From positions 1 through 64,000 of the forward strand of contig CAZKXI010000011.1 in assembly GCA_964556755.1 (NCBI GenBank): 64,000 bases of DNA, in the 5' to 3' direction. Below the pieces are notes generated by a model. That model was not told where the DNA came from, did no database searches, and saw nothing but the letters and a program-made list of their open reading frames with translations. The position numbers and the translations under genes are program-made. Every line of letters starts with the position of its first letter. Position 1 is the stretch's first letter. Source of the DNA: UBA4085 sp964556755. Lineage in GTDB: Bacteria > Acidobacteriota > Aminicenantia > Aminicenantales > UBA4085. Shown one piece after another: positions 34,333 through 45,228 of the stretch.

Positions 34333-34387
34333 CCAGGCCGGCGGAACGGCGAATCTTCGCCCCGGACCCGGCGGCGCCTGATCCCGC

Positions 34388-35785
<1,398 letters not shown>

Positions 35786-35789
35786 GGGC

Positions 35790-38639
35790 TCACGCGGCCG
35801 GTCCCGGCGGCTCCGGCTTGGGCCGATGGCGCCGGTCGAGGTCCTTGGGGATGGTGATGGTGAAGCAGGTGCCCTGGCCGGGGGCGCTGCGGACGGCGAT
35901 GCGCCCGTCGTGCTCGGCGATGATGGCGTGGCTGATCGAGAGGCCCAGGCCGGTGCCCTTGCCGACGCCCTTGGTGGTGAAGAAGGGATCGAAGATGCGG
36001 GCCAGGTGGCGCTCCTCGATGCCCGTCCCGCTGTCGGCGATCTCGATGACCGCCTCGGCCTCGGTCTCGGACAGGGCGATGCGCAGGCGGCCGCCCTCGG
36101 GCATGGCGTCCAGGGCGTTGAGGATGATGTTGATGAAGACCTGCTGGAGCCGCTCGCCCTGGGCCCAGACCGGCTTGACCGGCTGCAAGTCCAGGTCCAG
36201 CGCGATGGACATGTTCTTGAGCTTGTACTCGATCAGCGACAGGATCTCCCGCAGGCTGTCCTTGAGGTCGACCCGGTGGAAGGCCAGGTCCGACGGGTTG
36301 CGGGCGAAGGAGAGCAGGTTCTTGATGATCCGCGAGACGCGGTCGGTCTGGGCCTCGATCTTGCCCAGGACCACGGCCAGGTGGTCGTCGGTCATCTTCT
36401 TCTGCAGCATCTGGACGTAGGAGGAGATGCCGGTCAGGGGCGTGTTGATCTCGTGGGCCACGCCGGCCGAGAGCAGGCCCAGCGAGGCCAGCTTCTCCGA
36501 GGTCACCAGCTGCTGCTGCAGCCGGATCTTGTCGGTCACGTCCTCGAAGACGATGATCGTGCCGTACGACTCCAGCTTGTTGTCGAGCAGGGGGGTCTTG
36601 GCCACGTCGAAGATCCGCTTCTCGCCCGAGGGCCGGGCGATGGGGATCTCGCTGAGCAGGTTGTAGGCCTCCTGGGTGTGGGAGGGAAAGAGGGCGGCGA
36701 AGGTCTCGGGATCCAGGATGGAGCTCAGCCGCTGGCCGAGGATCTCGGCCTTGCGCCGGCCGAAGAAGCCCTCCAGGACCCGGTTCCAGCCGATGATCCG
36801 GCCGCCCGTGTCCAGGACGGCCACGCCGACGGTCAGGCTCTCGATGATGTTCTCGCTGTAGTCCTTCAGCCGCTCCAGCTCGGCCGTCCGGACCCCGGCC
36901 TGCTGGTTGAGGGAGGCGTTCTCCACGGCCAGGGCCACGGGCGAGGAGACGGTCGAGAGCAGCTCCCAGTCCTCCGAGGAGAGGAAGCTGGTGTCGGCCT
37001 TCTTGCCCATGGCCAGGCAGCCGACCAGCTTGCCCTCGACCTTGAGGGCCAGGAAGTGCTCGAAGCCGTACCCGGACAGCCCCTCCATCTTCAGCTGCAG
37101 CTCCGGCCGCTCGCTCATGCCGAACAGCGACAGCGAGTCGCGCCGGGCCAGGATGTCGAGGATCTCGGGCTCCAGGCTCAGCCGCGAGGGCAGGTCGCCC
37201 CGCCCGCCGCGGGATCCGAGGACCGCGAACTCCGCCGCGCCCGTCTCGATCGGGACGAGCAGGGCGGCGGTGCGCAGGGACAGGGCGTTGCCGATGTGCT
37301 CCAGGAGGGAATGGGCCAGGGTCTCCAGGTTGCGCTCGCGGCCGAGCTCGCGGCCGATCGACAGCAGGGTCCGGCGGTAGGCGTAGCTGCGCTTGTACAG
37401 GACCCGGTCAAAGAGGGACTGGAAGGCCTTCTTCAGCGGGCCGAACAGGGTGGCTCCCAGGACGAGGGCGACCACCCCCAGGCTCAGGGCGTTGACCCGG
37501 TTCTCGCCGAAGATGCGCGTCTGCGATCCGACCCCGACATAGACCAGGGCCAGGACGAAGTAGGTGAAGACCAGGGTGGCCGTCTTCTTCAGGATGACTT
37601 CCAGGTCCATCAGCTTGTAGCGGGTGATGGAGTAGGCGAAGGACAGCGGGATGAGGGTCTGCAGCAGGATAGTCAGCTCGCCCACCTGGGAGGGCGCTTG
37701 GTCGGCCAGAAAGGGGCCGATGTAGAGGACGGTGAAGGGCAAGACCCCGAAGCCCAGCCCCGTGACCAGCCACTTGAGCTGCTTGCGGACCAGGACGGAG
37801 GGGTGGCGGAGGAAGCTGTGGACGATGGTGGCCAGGGTGATGATGGTGTAGAGGGCGAAGTGGGCCAGGTCCAGCTTGGCCATCAGCCCGTTGAGCCGGA
37901 GGATCCCGGCGTCGTCCAGGCCCTTGGCGACCGGGAGGAAGAAGAGGGCCCGCCCGGCCAGGAGGACGAGGCCCGGCAGGTAGAGCAGGGCCAGGAGGGC
38001 CGGCCGCTCCCGGATGACCCGCTTGCGCTGGGGGAAGATGAGGAAGAAGTGGAGGAGCAGGGGCGGAAAGACGACGAAGGCGAGCTTGTCGAGGCTGAAG
38101 AAGAGGCTGTCCGGGCCGTCCATCACGCCCGTGGCCGAGAAGACGTAGAACATGTAGAGAAGGAGCGACAGCCAGTAGTAGTAGATATTGGTCGCGGCCA
38201 GGGGATGGCCGGAGTTGAAGAAGACGACCAGGGCGATGATCAGCGTCAGCAGCCCGATCAAGGCCAGGTAGTAGTAGGCCAGGGGCGTGCCTTTGGAGGC
38301 CAGGGCCAGGGTCGGCGGCAAGAGCTGGCCGCCGCGGCTGATCTGATAGGTGACCTTGCGGCCGGAGCGGGACGCGATCCAGAGGTTCTTGACCAGGTCG
38401 ATCTTGGTCCGGATGCGGTTCTCGTCGATCGCGAGGAGGACGTCGCCTTTGCGGAGCATGCCATAGAGGTAGCCGGGTCCGTTGGGATCGATCTTGACCG
38501 CGGTCAGCCCGGCCGGGCGCTGCTTCCAGACCACGCCGTCCGTCGGCTCCTGCCAGCCGATCTTGCGGGCGATGTTCCATCCGCCCAGGGCCAGCAGGAC
38601 CGCCACGGGGGCCAGAAGCCAGTAATTCCGCTTCCTCAT
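35790..38639 (-). CDS. membrane histidine kinase with PDZ, GAF and PAS domains
   Basis: 949-aa sensor. In order: one N-terminal helix, a PDZ-like domain outside the membrane (about 45-110; GPGYLYGMLRKGDVLLAIDENRI), about eight helices (about 120-400), GAF domain (about 425-600), PAS domain (about 610-715; NIIESLTVGVAVLDTGGRIIGWNRVLEGFFG), HisKA with phospho-His in SAGVAHEINTPL (about 740) and HATPase with DSGTGI and GKGTGLGLS. The PDZ suggests sensing of peptides or C termini of envelope proteins. It pairs with the downstream NtrC-type regulator; a TTGACC/TATAGA-like promoter (38693-38667) lies upstream. Confidence 0.92.
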   Translation of the reverse strand: MRKRNYWLLAPVAVLLALGGWNIARKIGWQEPTDGVVWKQRPAGLTAVKIDPNGPGYLYGMLRKGDVLLAIDENRIRTKIDLVKNLWIASRSGRKVTYQISRGGQLLPPTLALASKGTPLAYYYLALIGLLTLIIALVVFFNSGHPLAATNIYYYWLSLLLYMFYVFSATGVMDGPDSLFFSLDKLAFVVFPPLLLHFFLIFPQRKRVIRERPALLALLYLPGLVLLAGRALFFLPVAKGLDDAGILRLNGLMAKLDLAHFALYTIITLATIVHSFLRHPSVLVRKQLKWLVTGLGFGVLPFTVLYIGPFLADQAPSQVGELTILLQTLIPLSFAYSITRYKLMDLEVILKKTATLVFTYFVLALVYVGVGSQTRIFGENRVNALSLGVVALVLGATLFGPLKKAFQSLFDRVLYKRSYAYRRTLLSIGRELGRERNLETLAHSLLEHIGNALSLRTAALLVPIETGAAEFAVLGSRGGRGDLPSRLSLEPEILDILARRDSLSLFGMSERPELQLKMEGLSGYGFEHFLALKVEGKLVGCLAMGKKADTSFLSSEDWELLSTVSSPVALAVENASLNQQAGVRTAELERLKDYSENIIESLTVGVAVLDTGGRIIGWNRVLEGFFGRRKAEILGQRLSSILDPETFAALFPSHTQEAYNLLSEIPIARPSGEKRIFDVAKTPLLDNKLESYGTIIVFEDVTDKIRLQQQLVTSEKLASLGLLSAGVAHEINTPLTGISSYVQMLQKKMTDDHLAVVLGKIEAQTDRVSRIIKNLLSFARNPSDLAFHRVDLKDSLREILSLIEYKLKNMSIALDLDLQPVKPVWAQGERLQQVFINIILNALDAMPEGGRLRIALSETEAEAVIEIADSGTGIEERHLARIFDPFFTTKGVGKGTGLGLSISHAIIAEHDGRIAVRSAPGQGTCFTITIPKDLDRRHRPKPEPPGPAA

Positions 38640-38689
38640 GGGGTCAATCCAAAAATTTGAATCCAGTCTATAAAAATTTTTTCAGGCGG

Positions 38690-38953
38690 TCAATCGAGGA
38701 TATGCCGGGCGCTCGACCGGACGGCCCATTTGCGGCTGGACTGGCTCATCATCCGCTGCAGGGTGGCGTCCTCGCGCAGGCCGATGGCTTTCGTGCTCCG
38801 GGAGAGAATTTGGCTCATGTAGTCCGACTGGGGGCGTATCTGGCTGTCGCCCTGGGTCAGCCCGACCGGGGCCGTGGCGACGGAGAGGGCGGCCAGGGCC
38901 AGCCAGACCAGCACGGCGCGCCCGCCGCCTCGCTCCCAGCCGCGCTCTCTCAT
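38690..38953 (-). CDS. small secreted or anchored protein (87 aa)
   Basis: Begins at ATG 38953 with a positively charged start and one hydrophobic helix (AVLVWLALAALSVATAPVG), a signal peptide or anchor. The remainder is polar and helical (SDYMSQILSRSTKAIGLREDATLQRMM). No family recognised. It has its own near-consensus leaderless promoter, which argues it is a real gene, and it lies 50 nt upstream of the histidine kinase on the same strand. Confidence 0.6.
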   Translation of the reverse strand: MRERGWERGGGRAVLVWLALAALSVATAPVGLTQGDSQIRPQSDYMSQILSRSTKAIGLREDATLQRMMSQSSRKWAVRSSARHILD

Positions 38954-38960
38954 CTCTTCC

Positions 38961-38989
38961 AAGTTACACGGCCGGGGCCGGGGTGTCAA
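38961..38989 (-). promoter_or_regulatory. sigma-70-type promoter, predicted leaderless
   Basis: Minus strand TTGACA (38989-38984), 17-nt spacer, TAACTT (38966-38961), then 7 nt to ATG 38953. Confidence 0.55.
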
Positions 38990-39123
38990 TCCTTCCTCTT
39001 CCCCCTCCGGCCGGGGGGGACGCCCGCATTCATCTCCACCCTCATCCCGGGGGCTCCGGAGCCGCGGTCCTCCTTGAAGGGAGGCGGAGAGCCTCCGTCA
39101 TGGGCGATCCCCGCCGACTGTGC

Positions 39124-39129
39124 TAGAAT
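39124..39129 (+). promoter_or_regulatory. TAGAAT -10 box, predicted leaderless
   Basis: TAGAAT with 6 nt to the GTG at 39136. No clear -35 at the 16-18 nt distance. Confidence 0.4.
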
Positions 39130-39135
39130 CCGCCC

Positions 39136-39759
39136 GTGACCGACCGCGCCGATCGCGCCTTCCGCATCATCCTAGCCGCGGCCGCCGCTGGCCTGGCCGC
39201 CACGGCCGCATTGGCCTTCCTCTGGGGCCGCCCGATCTGGGCCCTCGACGCCGCCGTCATCGGGCTCCTGCTGGGCGCCGTCTTTCTCCTGCGGCGGGCT
39301 CTGAACCTGACGCCGCTTCTCTTCGCCCTGGTCGCGAGCATCGGGCTCTTCCATTGCGCCGGCGTCGCCGGGCTCTACGGGATGAGCTTCATCGGCCTGG
39401 AGTACGATACCTACGTCCATACCTGGAACACCTTCGTTCTGGGGCTGGCGGCTTGCCGCTACATGCGAAAGCATGCCGCGGGCAGGGTGGAGGCTGCGGT
39501 CGCGGCCCTGCTGATCGTGCTCGGCCTGGGCTTGGCCAACGAGCTCGTCGAGTTTGCCGGCGACAGGATCGGCGGCCCGGGCGACGGCTGGTTTCTGACC
39601 GGCGCCGGCGACGTCGGCCGCGAGGACGCCTACGGCAACCTCATGACGGACTTCGCCAACGACTTTCTGGGGGCGGCGGCCGGCATCACGGTCTCCACAT
39701 GGGCCTTGATCCCGGAGGCCCGGCGCCGCAGGCGGCAGGCCGGCGGCCCGCGGGGTTAA
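39136..39759 (+). CDS. YjdF-like (DUF2238) membrane protein
   Basis: 207-aa protein with about six helices. The conserved polar residues of the family are visible: GLEYDTYVHTWNTFVLGL, LGLANELVEFAGD and DAYGNLMTDFANDFLGA, acidic and His residues inside the membrane that could bind a metal or lipid headgroup. Start GTG 39136 has no Shine-Dalgarno and fits the leaderless class. Function of the family is not known. Confidence 0.78.
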   Translation: MTDRADRAFRIILAAAAAGLAATAALAFLWGRPIWALDAAVIGLLLGAVFLLRRALNLTPLLFALVASIGLFHCAGVAGLYGMSFIGLEYDTYVHTWNTFVLGLAACRYMRKHAAGRVEAAVAALLIVLGLGLANELVEFAGDRIGGPGDGWFLTGAGDVGREDAYGNLMTDFANDFLGAAAGITVSTWALIPEARRRRRQAGGPRG

Positions 39760-39850
39760 CATCCATCCGCCCCTCGGGGTATAGCCAAAAGAGCGGGCTC
39801 CGTCCGCCCCGAGGGGCGAGCCTGCCGGGCCCGGCCAAGCAAGGAGCGAG

Positions 39851-41056
39851 ATGCCTTATTTCAAGTGCCGGCTGGCCGCCGAGGACGGACGCATCGCGAC
39901 CCGCTCCGTCCCCGCCGCCTCGGCCGCCGAGTGCCGCCGCCGCTTCGCCGGAGAAGGCTATTGCGTCCTGTCGGTCCGCCGCGACTGGCGCCGTCTGGGC
40001 ATCTCCCCGGGCGGCGACCGCAAGCTCCGCGACCGCGACTTCATCACCTTCAACCAGGAGCTGCAGGCCCTGGTCCGGGCCGGCTATCCGGTCCTGCGCT
40101 CGGTGGAGATCATCGCCCAGCGGACCAAGAATCCCCTCCTGCGCGATATCCTGGGCCGGGTGGGGGCCGACATCCGCCAGGGCAAGGCGCTGAGCGAGGC
40201 CTTCGCGCCCTTCGAGAAGCGCTTCTCCAAGATCTACATCGCGTCCCTGATGGCCGGGGAGATGAGCGGGAACCTTCCGGAGACCCTCGGCCAGTACATC
40301 CAGTATGCCCGAACCCTGTCCCGGACGCGGGCCCGCGTCCGCGCGGCCCTGATCTACCCGACCATGCTGCTGGCCTTCTCCCTGGCCCTCCTGGCGGTCG
40401 TCATAAATTTCGTCCTGCCCAACTTCGCCGGCTTCTACGACGATTTCGACGCCCAGCTGCCCTTCCTGACCACCGTGCTCGTGGACTCGGCCCAGTTCCT
40501 GCGGGCCCATTGGTACGTCTGGGTCCTCCTGGCGGGCGCCGGCCTCCTGGCCTGGCTGCGGCTGCGGCGCGTCGAGCCGGCCCGCCTGTGGCTGGAGCGG
40601 CAGAAGCTGCGGCTGCCGCTGGGCAAGCTGATCTGGGTCGAATCGGGCGTCTCGGCCTTCAGCCGGACCTTCAGCCTCCTTCTCCAGGCCGGCATCCCGG
40701 TCCTCGGCTCGCTGCCCCTGGCCGTCCAGGCCATCCCCAACAAGTGGCTGGCCTGGCGCGCCGCCGGGATCCCCGATCGCGTCCGCAACGGCGACAGCCT
40801 CTCGGAGGGCATGATCGAGGCGGGCTTCTTCCCCCAGCTGGCCCTGGACATGGTCCGCATCGGCGAGACCTCGGCCAACCTGGGCGGGATGCTCAAGGAG
40901 GCGGCCGACGTCTTCGACGAGCGCATCCAGTCCCGCATCGACACCTTCGTCGGCCTCATCGAGCCGATCATGATCGTCTTCATGGGCCTGCTGCTGGCCG
41001 GCATGCTGCTGGCCGTCTACCTGCCCATCTTCAACCTCATCCGGGTGGTGCGCTGA
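39851..41056 (+). CDS. type II secretion/type IV pilus inner-membrane platform protein
   Basis: 401-aa GspF/PilC family. Two homologous T2SSF domains: FITFNQELQALVRAGYPVLRSVEII (about 65) and VSAFSRTFSLLLQAGIPVLGSLPLAVQ (about 270), each followed by the SLSEAF/SLSEGM motif (KALSEAFAPFEKRF, DSLSEGMIEAGFF). Helices at about 170, 225 and 385. It anchors the assembly ATPase. First gene of the seven-gene cluster to 47363, with AAGGAGCG before ATG. Confidence 0.9.
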   Translation: MPYFKCRLAAEDGRIATRSVPAASAAECRRRFAGEGYCVLSVRRDWRRLGISPGGDRKLRDRDFITFNQELQALVRAGYPVLRSVEIIAQRTKNPLLRDILGRVGADIRQGKALSEAFAPFEKRFSKIYIASLMAGEMSGNLPETLGQYIQYARTLSRTRARVRAALIYPTMLLAFSLALLAVVINFVLPNFAGFYDDFDAQLPFLTTVLVDSAQFLRAHWYVWVLLAGAGLLAWLRLRRVEPARLWLERQKLRLPLGKLIWVESGVSAFSRTFSLLLQAGIPVLGSLPLAVQAIPNKWLAWRAAGIPDRVRNGDSLSEGMIEAGFFPQLALDMVRIGETSANLGGMLKEAADVFDERIQSRIDTFVGLIEPIMIVFMGLLLAGMLLAVYLPIFNLIRVVR

Positions 41057-41057
41057 C

Positions 41058-42668
41058 ATGAGCCGCAAAGACCCCCTCTCCGGCGTCCCGGCCGAGGAGC
41101 GCGAGACGCGCGCCCTGGCCGAGCGCTATCACGTGCCCTATATCGACTTGGCGGCGACGGCCCTGGACCGCGAGCTGATCCGCAGCTTCCCGGCCGACTT
41201 CCTCTACCGGGCCAACTTCATCCCCTTGGCCGCCGACGCGACGACCATCCGCATCGCCATCGCCGACCCTTCCGACATCGCCACGATCGACGCGGTCGAG
41301 TCCTACCTGGGCAAGAAGGTCGTCGTGGCGGCCGCCGCCCGGCGGGCCATCCAAGAGGCCCTGCGCAAGAGCGAGACCGTCCTGCAGGTCCTGCGCGACC
41401 AGACCGAGGGCTTCATCATGAAGGTCGTCGAGCGGGAGGGCGGCGAGGAGGAGGAGGCCATCTCCATCGACAGCCTGGCCGGCCCGGACGGGTCGATCAT
41501 CAAGCTGGTCAACACCATCATCTTCTCGGCCGTGCAGAAGCGGGCCTCCGACATCCACGTCGAGTCGCGCGACGAGCGGGTCCTGGTCAAGTACCGGGTC
41601 GACGGCGTCCTGGGCGAGGTCATGGAGCCCATCGACAAGCGCTACCAGGCCCCCATCATCTCCCGCATCAAGGTCATGTCCGACCTGGACATCTCCGAGC
41701 GGCGGGTCCCCCAGGACGGCCGCTTCCGGCTGCGGATCAAGGACAAGACCATCGACTTCCGGGTCTCCATCATGCCGTCCATCTACGGCGAGGACGCCGT
41801 CATCCGCATCCTGGACAAGGAGATGATCACCGAGTCCATCTCCGACCTCAAGCTGGACGTGCTCGGCTTCTCGGCCCCGCTGCTGCGCCGCTTCCGCCGC
41901 TACATCACCCAGCCCTACGGCATGGTCCTGGTCACCGGGCCCACCGGCAGCGGCAAGACCACGACCCTCTACGCCGCCCTGACCGAGATCCGCTCGCCGG
42001 AGGACAAGATCGTGACCATCGAGGACCCGGTCGAGTACCAGGTCGAGGGCATCACCCAGATCCCGGTCAACGAGAAGAAGGGCCTGACCTTCGCCCGCGG
42101 CCTGCGCTCCATCCTCCGCCACGACCCGGACAAGATCATGGTCGGCGAGATCCGCGACCCCGAGACGGCCCAGATCGCCATCCAATCGGCCCTGACCGGC
42201 CACCTGGTCTTCACCACCGTCCACGCCAACAACGTCTTCGACGTCATCGGCCGCTTCCTCCACATGCAGGTCGACCCCTACAGCTTCATTTCGGCCCTCA
42301 ACTGCATCCTGGCCCAGCGCCTGGTCCGGGTCCTCTGCCCGAGGTGCAAGGCCCCGGTCCGGCTGAGCGACGCGGCGCTGCGCGAGTCGGGGCTCGATCC
42401 GGCCGCGTACCGGGAGCGGACCTTCTACGAGACCAAGGGCTGCCCCGAGTGCGCCGGGACGGGCTACCAGGGCCGCACCGCCATCGGCGAGATCCTGGAG
42501 CTGAGCGACCCGATCCGGGAGCTGATCCTGGAGCGCAAGCCCCTGTCCGAGGTCCGCCGCAAGGCCAAGGCCGAGGGCATGACCTTCCTGCGCGAAGTGG
42601 GTATGGAGAAGGTCCTGGCGGGGATCGCTTCGCTGCGCGATCTCAACAAGGTCACTTTCGTGGAGTAG
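41058..42668 (+). CDS. GspE/PilB-type assembly ATPase
   Basis: 536-aa hexameric ATPase. N-terminal GspE_N/MshEN domain (about 1-150), then Walker A GPTGSGKTTTLY, Asp box VTIEDPVEYQVEG, Walker B IMVGEIRDPETA and His box TGHLVFTTVHANN. A four-Cys zinc site near the C terminus is CPRC and CPEC, as in GspE. Powers pilus or pseudopilus extension from the cytoplasm. One nt after the GspF-like gene. Confidence 0.93.
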   Translation: MSRKDPLSGVPAEERETRALAERYHVPYIDLAATALDRELIRSFPADFLYRANFIPLAADATTIRIAIADPSDIATIDAVESYLGKKVVVAAAARRAIQEALRKSETVLQVLRDQTEGFIMKVVEREGGEEEEAISIDSLAGPDGSIIKLVNTIIFSAVQKRASDIHVESRDERVLVKYRVDGVLGEVMEPIDKRYQAPIISRIKVMSDLDISERRVPQDGRFRLRIKDKTIDFRVSIMPSIYGEDAVIRILDKEMITESISDLKLDVLGFSAPLLRRFRRYITQPYGMVLVTGPTGSGKTTTLYAALTEIRSPEDKIVTIEDPVEYQVEGITQIPVNEKKGLTFARGLRSILRHDPDKIMVGEIRDPETAQIAIQSALTGHLVFTTVHANNVFDVIGRFLHMQVDPYSFISALNCILAQRLVRVLCPRCKAPVRLSDAALRESGLDPAAYRERTFYETKGCPECAGTGYQGRTAIGEILELSDPIRELILERKPLSEVRRKAKAEGMTFLREVGMEKVLAGIASLRDLNKVTFVE

Positions 42669-42671
42669 ACG

Positions 42672-43631
42672 ATGCCATCGCTGCCGCCCGCCCTGAAGCG
42701 CCCTCTGGCCCGCCTGGATCGCTGGCTCCGCGAGCCCCTCCATCCACGGGTCGGATTCGCCCTCTCCCGGACCCGTCTCCTGGGCGCGGCCCTGGCCTCC
42801 AAGGAGGTCCGCCTGGCCGCCCGGGCCGCCGTGGCGCTGCCGCCGGGAGCCCTGGAGCCGTCCTTCGACCGGGCCAACGTGCCTCGTCCCGGAATGCTGG
42901 AGGAGCGTATCCGCGAAGCGGCCCGGCGCCTCGGGGCCGGCGGCGCCGACATCGTCCTGCTGCCGCCGGAGGCCTGCTTCAAGTCCTTCGTCCTGGCCTT
43001 CGACGAGTTTCCGGCGGCCGCCGAGGAGCGGCAGGTCCTCCTGCGGCACCGGCTCGACAAGCTCATGCCGGCGCGCCCGGAGGACGTCCGGATGTCCTTC
43101 GACGTCCGGCCGGGCGACGGACGGATCAAAGTCTTCCTCAGCCTGGCCCGGACCGCGGTGATCGAGGAGTACGAGCGCCTCTTCGCTCTCCAGGGCCTGC
43201 GGCCGCGGGCCGTGGGACCGCCCTCGCTCGGGCTGGCCGGCTGCGTGCCGGGGGAGCCCGGCCGCCGCGAGCTCCTGGCCGACATCGACGAGGACGGCAT
43301 CGGCCTCCTGGCCTTAGACGGGCCCGACGTCGTTCTGCACCGCTACAAGCCGTTCCATGGCGCCCCCGGCGAGGGGGCTACGGGCGAGGCCGGACTGGCC
43401 CTGGCCGCGGCCGAGATCGAGAACACCCTCCACTTCCTGGAGGACCGTGAGGCTTGGAAGGACGGATCGGTGCGGATTCGGTCGACTCTGAAGCCGGCCG
43501 CGGGCGAAGCCCCGGACTTCCTCGGCGCCCGATTGTCGGTCCCGGTCGGCCCGGCCGCCTGCCCGGTCCCGTCGGACGGGGCGGCCGCCGACACGGCTCT
43601 CTTCGCGCCGCTCCTGGGGTATCTCCAATGA
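42672..43631 (+). CDS. PilM/GspL-N-like actin-fold protein
   Basis: 319-aa cytoplasmic protein in the position of PilM or the N-terminal half of GspL. Visible elements: LRHRLDKLMPARPEDVRMSFDV, a block shared with PilM-like proteins, and VFLSLARTAVIEEYERLFALQGLRPRAVGPPSLGL. Sequence is divergent, and the nucleotide-binding motifs are weak. It would link the ATPase to the inner-membrane PilN/PilO-like proteins. Stop overlaps the next start by ATGA. Confidence 0.72.
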   Translation: MPSLPPALKRPLARLDRWLREPLHPRVGFALSRTRLLGAALASKEVRLAARAAVALPPGALEPSFDRANVPRPGMLEERIREAARRLGAGGADIVLLPPEACFKSFVLAFDEFPAAAEERQVLLRHRLDKLMPARPEDVRMSFDVRPGDGRIKVFLSLARTAVIEEYERLFALQGLRPRAVGPPSLGLAGCVPGEPGRRELLADIDEDGIGLLALDGPDVVLHRYKPFHGAPGEGATGEAGLALAAAEIENTLHFLEDREAWKDGSVRIRSTLKPAAGEAPDFLGARLSVPVGPAACPVPSDGAAADTALFAPLLGYLQ

Positions 43632-44188
43632 GCGCCGCCCCGCCCGCCGTCAATCTGGCCAGCCGCCCCCGGCGCAACCGGCGCTTCTTCTTCGCCGCCG
43701 CGGCCGGCCTGGTCCTGCTGGCCCTCCTGACGGGCTTCCTGGGAGTGGGCTCCCTTGTCCGGGCCAAGCGGATCCAAGCCGAGGCGTCGCGCGAGACGAT
43801 CCGCCTGGAGTCGATCCGGGCCGGCCAGGATCGACTTCGCGCCGAGAGGCAGAACGAGACCCTCGGCCTCGAGCGCAAGCTCAAGGACAAGGTCGCCGTC
43901 CTCAACCAGGCCTTGATCATGAAGGGCTTCAGCTGGACGGAGTTCTTTGATCTGCTGGAGGGGGCTCTCCCGGCTTCGAGCTACATCTCCTCCATGGCCC
44001 CCGTCTCGTCGGTGGACGGGAGGCTCGAGGTCCGCTTCAAGGTCGTCTCGCCCGATCTGCGCGACATCCTCAAGCTCGTCCAGAACCTCGCGGCCGCCTC
44101 CGGCCGCACGCCCCTGGTCCAGTCCGAGGCTCGGGCCGGCGGCCAGACCGTCTCGGAGATCACCCTGACCTATGAAAGAGCTCATTGA
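43628..44188 (+). CDS. PilN-like inner-membrane assembly protein
   Basis: 186 aa from ATG 43628. The N-terminal VNLASRP motif (PilN has the same short motif that binds PilM) is followed by one helix (FFFAAAAGLVLLALLTGFLGVG), a coiled coil and a periplasmic ferredoxin-like domain (PASSYISSMAPVSSVDGRLEVRFKVVS). Overlaps the PilO-like gene by 17 nt. Confidence 0.8.
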   Translation: MSAAPPAVNLASRPRRNRRFFFAAAAGLVLLALLTGFLGVGSLVRAKRIQAEASRETIRLESIRAGQDRLRAERQNETLGLERKLKDKVAVLNQALIMKGFSWTEFFDLLEGALPASSYISSMAPVSSVDGRLEVRFKVVSPDLRDILKLVQNLAAASGRTPLVQSEARAGGQTVSEITLTYERAH

Positions 44189-44732
44189 CCGCCTGACGCC
44201 GAAGGAGCGGACGGCCCTGTCCGTCCTGCTGGGCGCCTCCATCCTCTTCGCCGCCCTCTTGATCTATGTCTTCTTCCAGGAGCGCCCGGCCGCCCGCCGC
44301 TGGACGGCCCGCCTGGACGAAGCCCGGCGGACCGACCTGGCCCTGTCGCGGCAATGGAAGTCGGCCGAGGCGGATTGGCGCCTGTGGAAGGGGGCCGAGG
44401 CCGACCTGGCCGAGCTGGCCTCCGGCCCTCTCTACAAGGGCGAGGCGGGGTATCGCGACTTCCGGCTCGATCTGCAGGCCCTCTTCGACCAGGCCGGCAT
44501 CACGGTCGACGACCTGGCCTTCAGCTACGCCGAGTTCGCCAAGGACGGCATCCGCCGGATGAACGCCTCCTTCGCCTTCAGCGGCACCTACGCCTCCCTC
44601 AAAGCCCTCCTGGACCGGGTCGAGAGGCGGCCGCGGCTGCTGTGCGTGGAGAAGGTCGACTTTCTCGATATCGGAAGCCGGCCGGGCTTCCTGGATCTGA
44701 GGGTGACGATGGCGGGCTACCATGAAGACTGA
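44172..44732 (+). CDS. PilO-like inner-membrane assembly protein
   Basis: 186 aa with a single N-terminal helix (ALSVLLGASILFAALLIYVFF), coiled coil, and a C-terminal ferredoxin-like domain (FAFSGTYASLKALLDRVERRPRLLCVEKVDF), the fold and order of PilO/GspM. Would dimerise with the PilN-like protein. Confidence 0.78.
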   Translation: MKELIDRLTPKERTALSVLLGASILFAALLIYVFFQERPAARRWTARLDEARRTDLALSRQWKSAEADWRLWKGAEADLAELASGPLYKGEAGYRDFRLDLQALFDQAGITVDDLAFSYAEFAKDGIRRMNASFAFSGTYASLKALLDRVERRPRLLCVEKVDFLDIGSRPGFLDLRVTMAGYHED

Positions 44733-45228
44733 GAGAGGGACCGTCAGGATGAAGAAAGGAGCCGCGCTGTGCGGGATCCTCCTCTTGGCTCTGGCCGCGG
44801 CGGCTCTCGGTCAGGGGGGGCGTCCGGCCGTCCAGCGGCTGCTGCGCATGGAGAACCTGGAGCCGCGTAACCGGCCCCCGGCGACGGCCCGGCGGGACAT
44901 CTTCTCGCCGGGCGGATACGGCCCCGCGGCCGGCGCCCTTCTCCCCGGCCGGGCCCTTCCCGGCAGGCCCGGCGGAGCGGAGGAAGCCGTCGAGCTGGAG
45001 GAGCCGCCGAGGCCCGCTTTCAGCCTCCGCTTCATCGGCTACAGCCACAACCCCCGGCTCGACCGGACCGTCGGGCTCGTTCTCCTCGACGGCGTCGCCC
45101 GGGCCGTCGGCGCGGGCGACGTCCTGCCGAACGGGCTCGAGATCGTCCGCGTCACCCGCGAGCGGATCGAGGCCCGCAAGCCCGACGGGGAGATCCTGAC
45201 CTTCAGCCTGGAAGGAGACAAGCGATGA
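44722..45228 (+). CDS. PilP/GspC-like secreted protein
   Basis: 168 aa from ATG 44722, which overlaps the previous stop; an internal ATG at 44749 just before the signal peptide (MKKGAALCGILLLALAAAALG) is an alternative start. The C-terminal part (PAFSLRFIGYSHNPRLDRTVGLVLLDGVARAVGAGDVLPNGLEIVRVTRERIEAR) matches the homology-region beta-domain of GspC/PilP, which contacts the secretin. Pro/Gly-rich linker before it. Confidence 0.75.
   Translation: MKTERGTVRMKKGAALCGILLLALAAAALGQGGRPAVQRLLRMENLEPRNRPPATARRDIFSPGGYGPAAGALLPGRALPGRPGGAEEAVELEEPPRPAFSLRFIGYSHNPRLDRTVGLVLLDGVARAVGAGDVLPNGLEIVRVTRERIEARKPDGEILTFSLEGDKR

Noticed and set aside
34348..34361. Hairpin GGCGAA-TC-TTCGCC between convergent genes as a terminator
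   Set aside because: Only 6 bp with a 2-nt loop and no U-tract on either strand; too weak to call.
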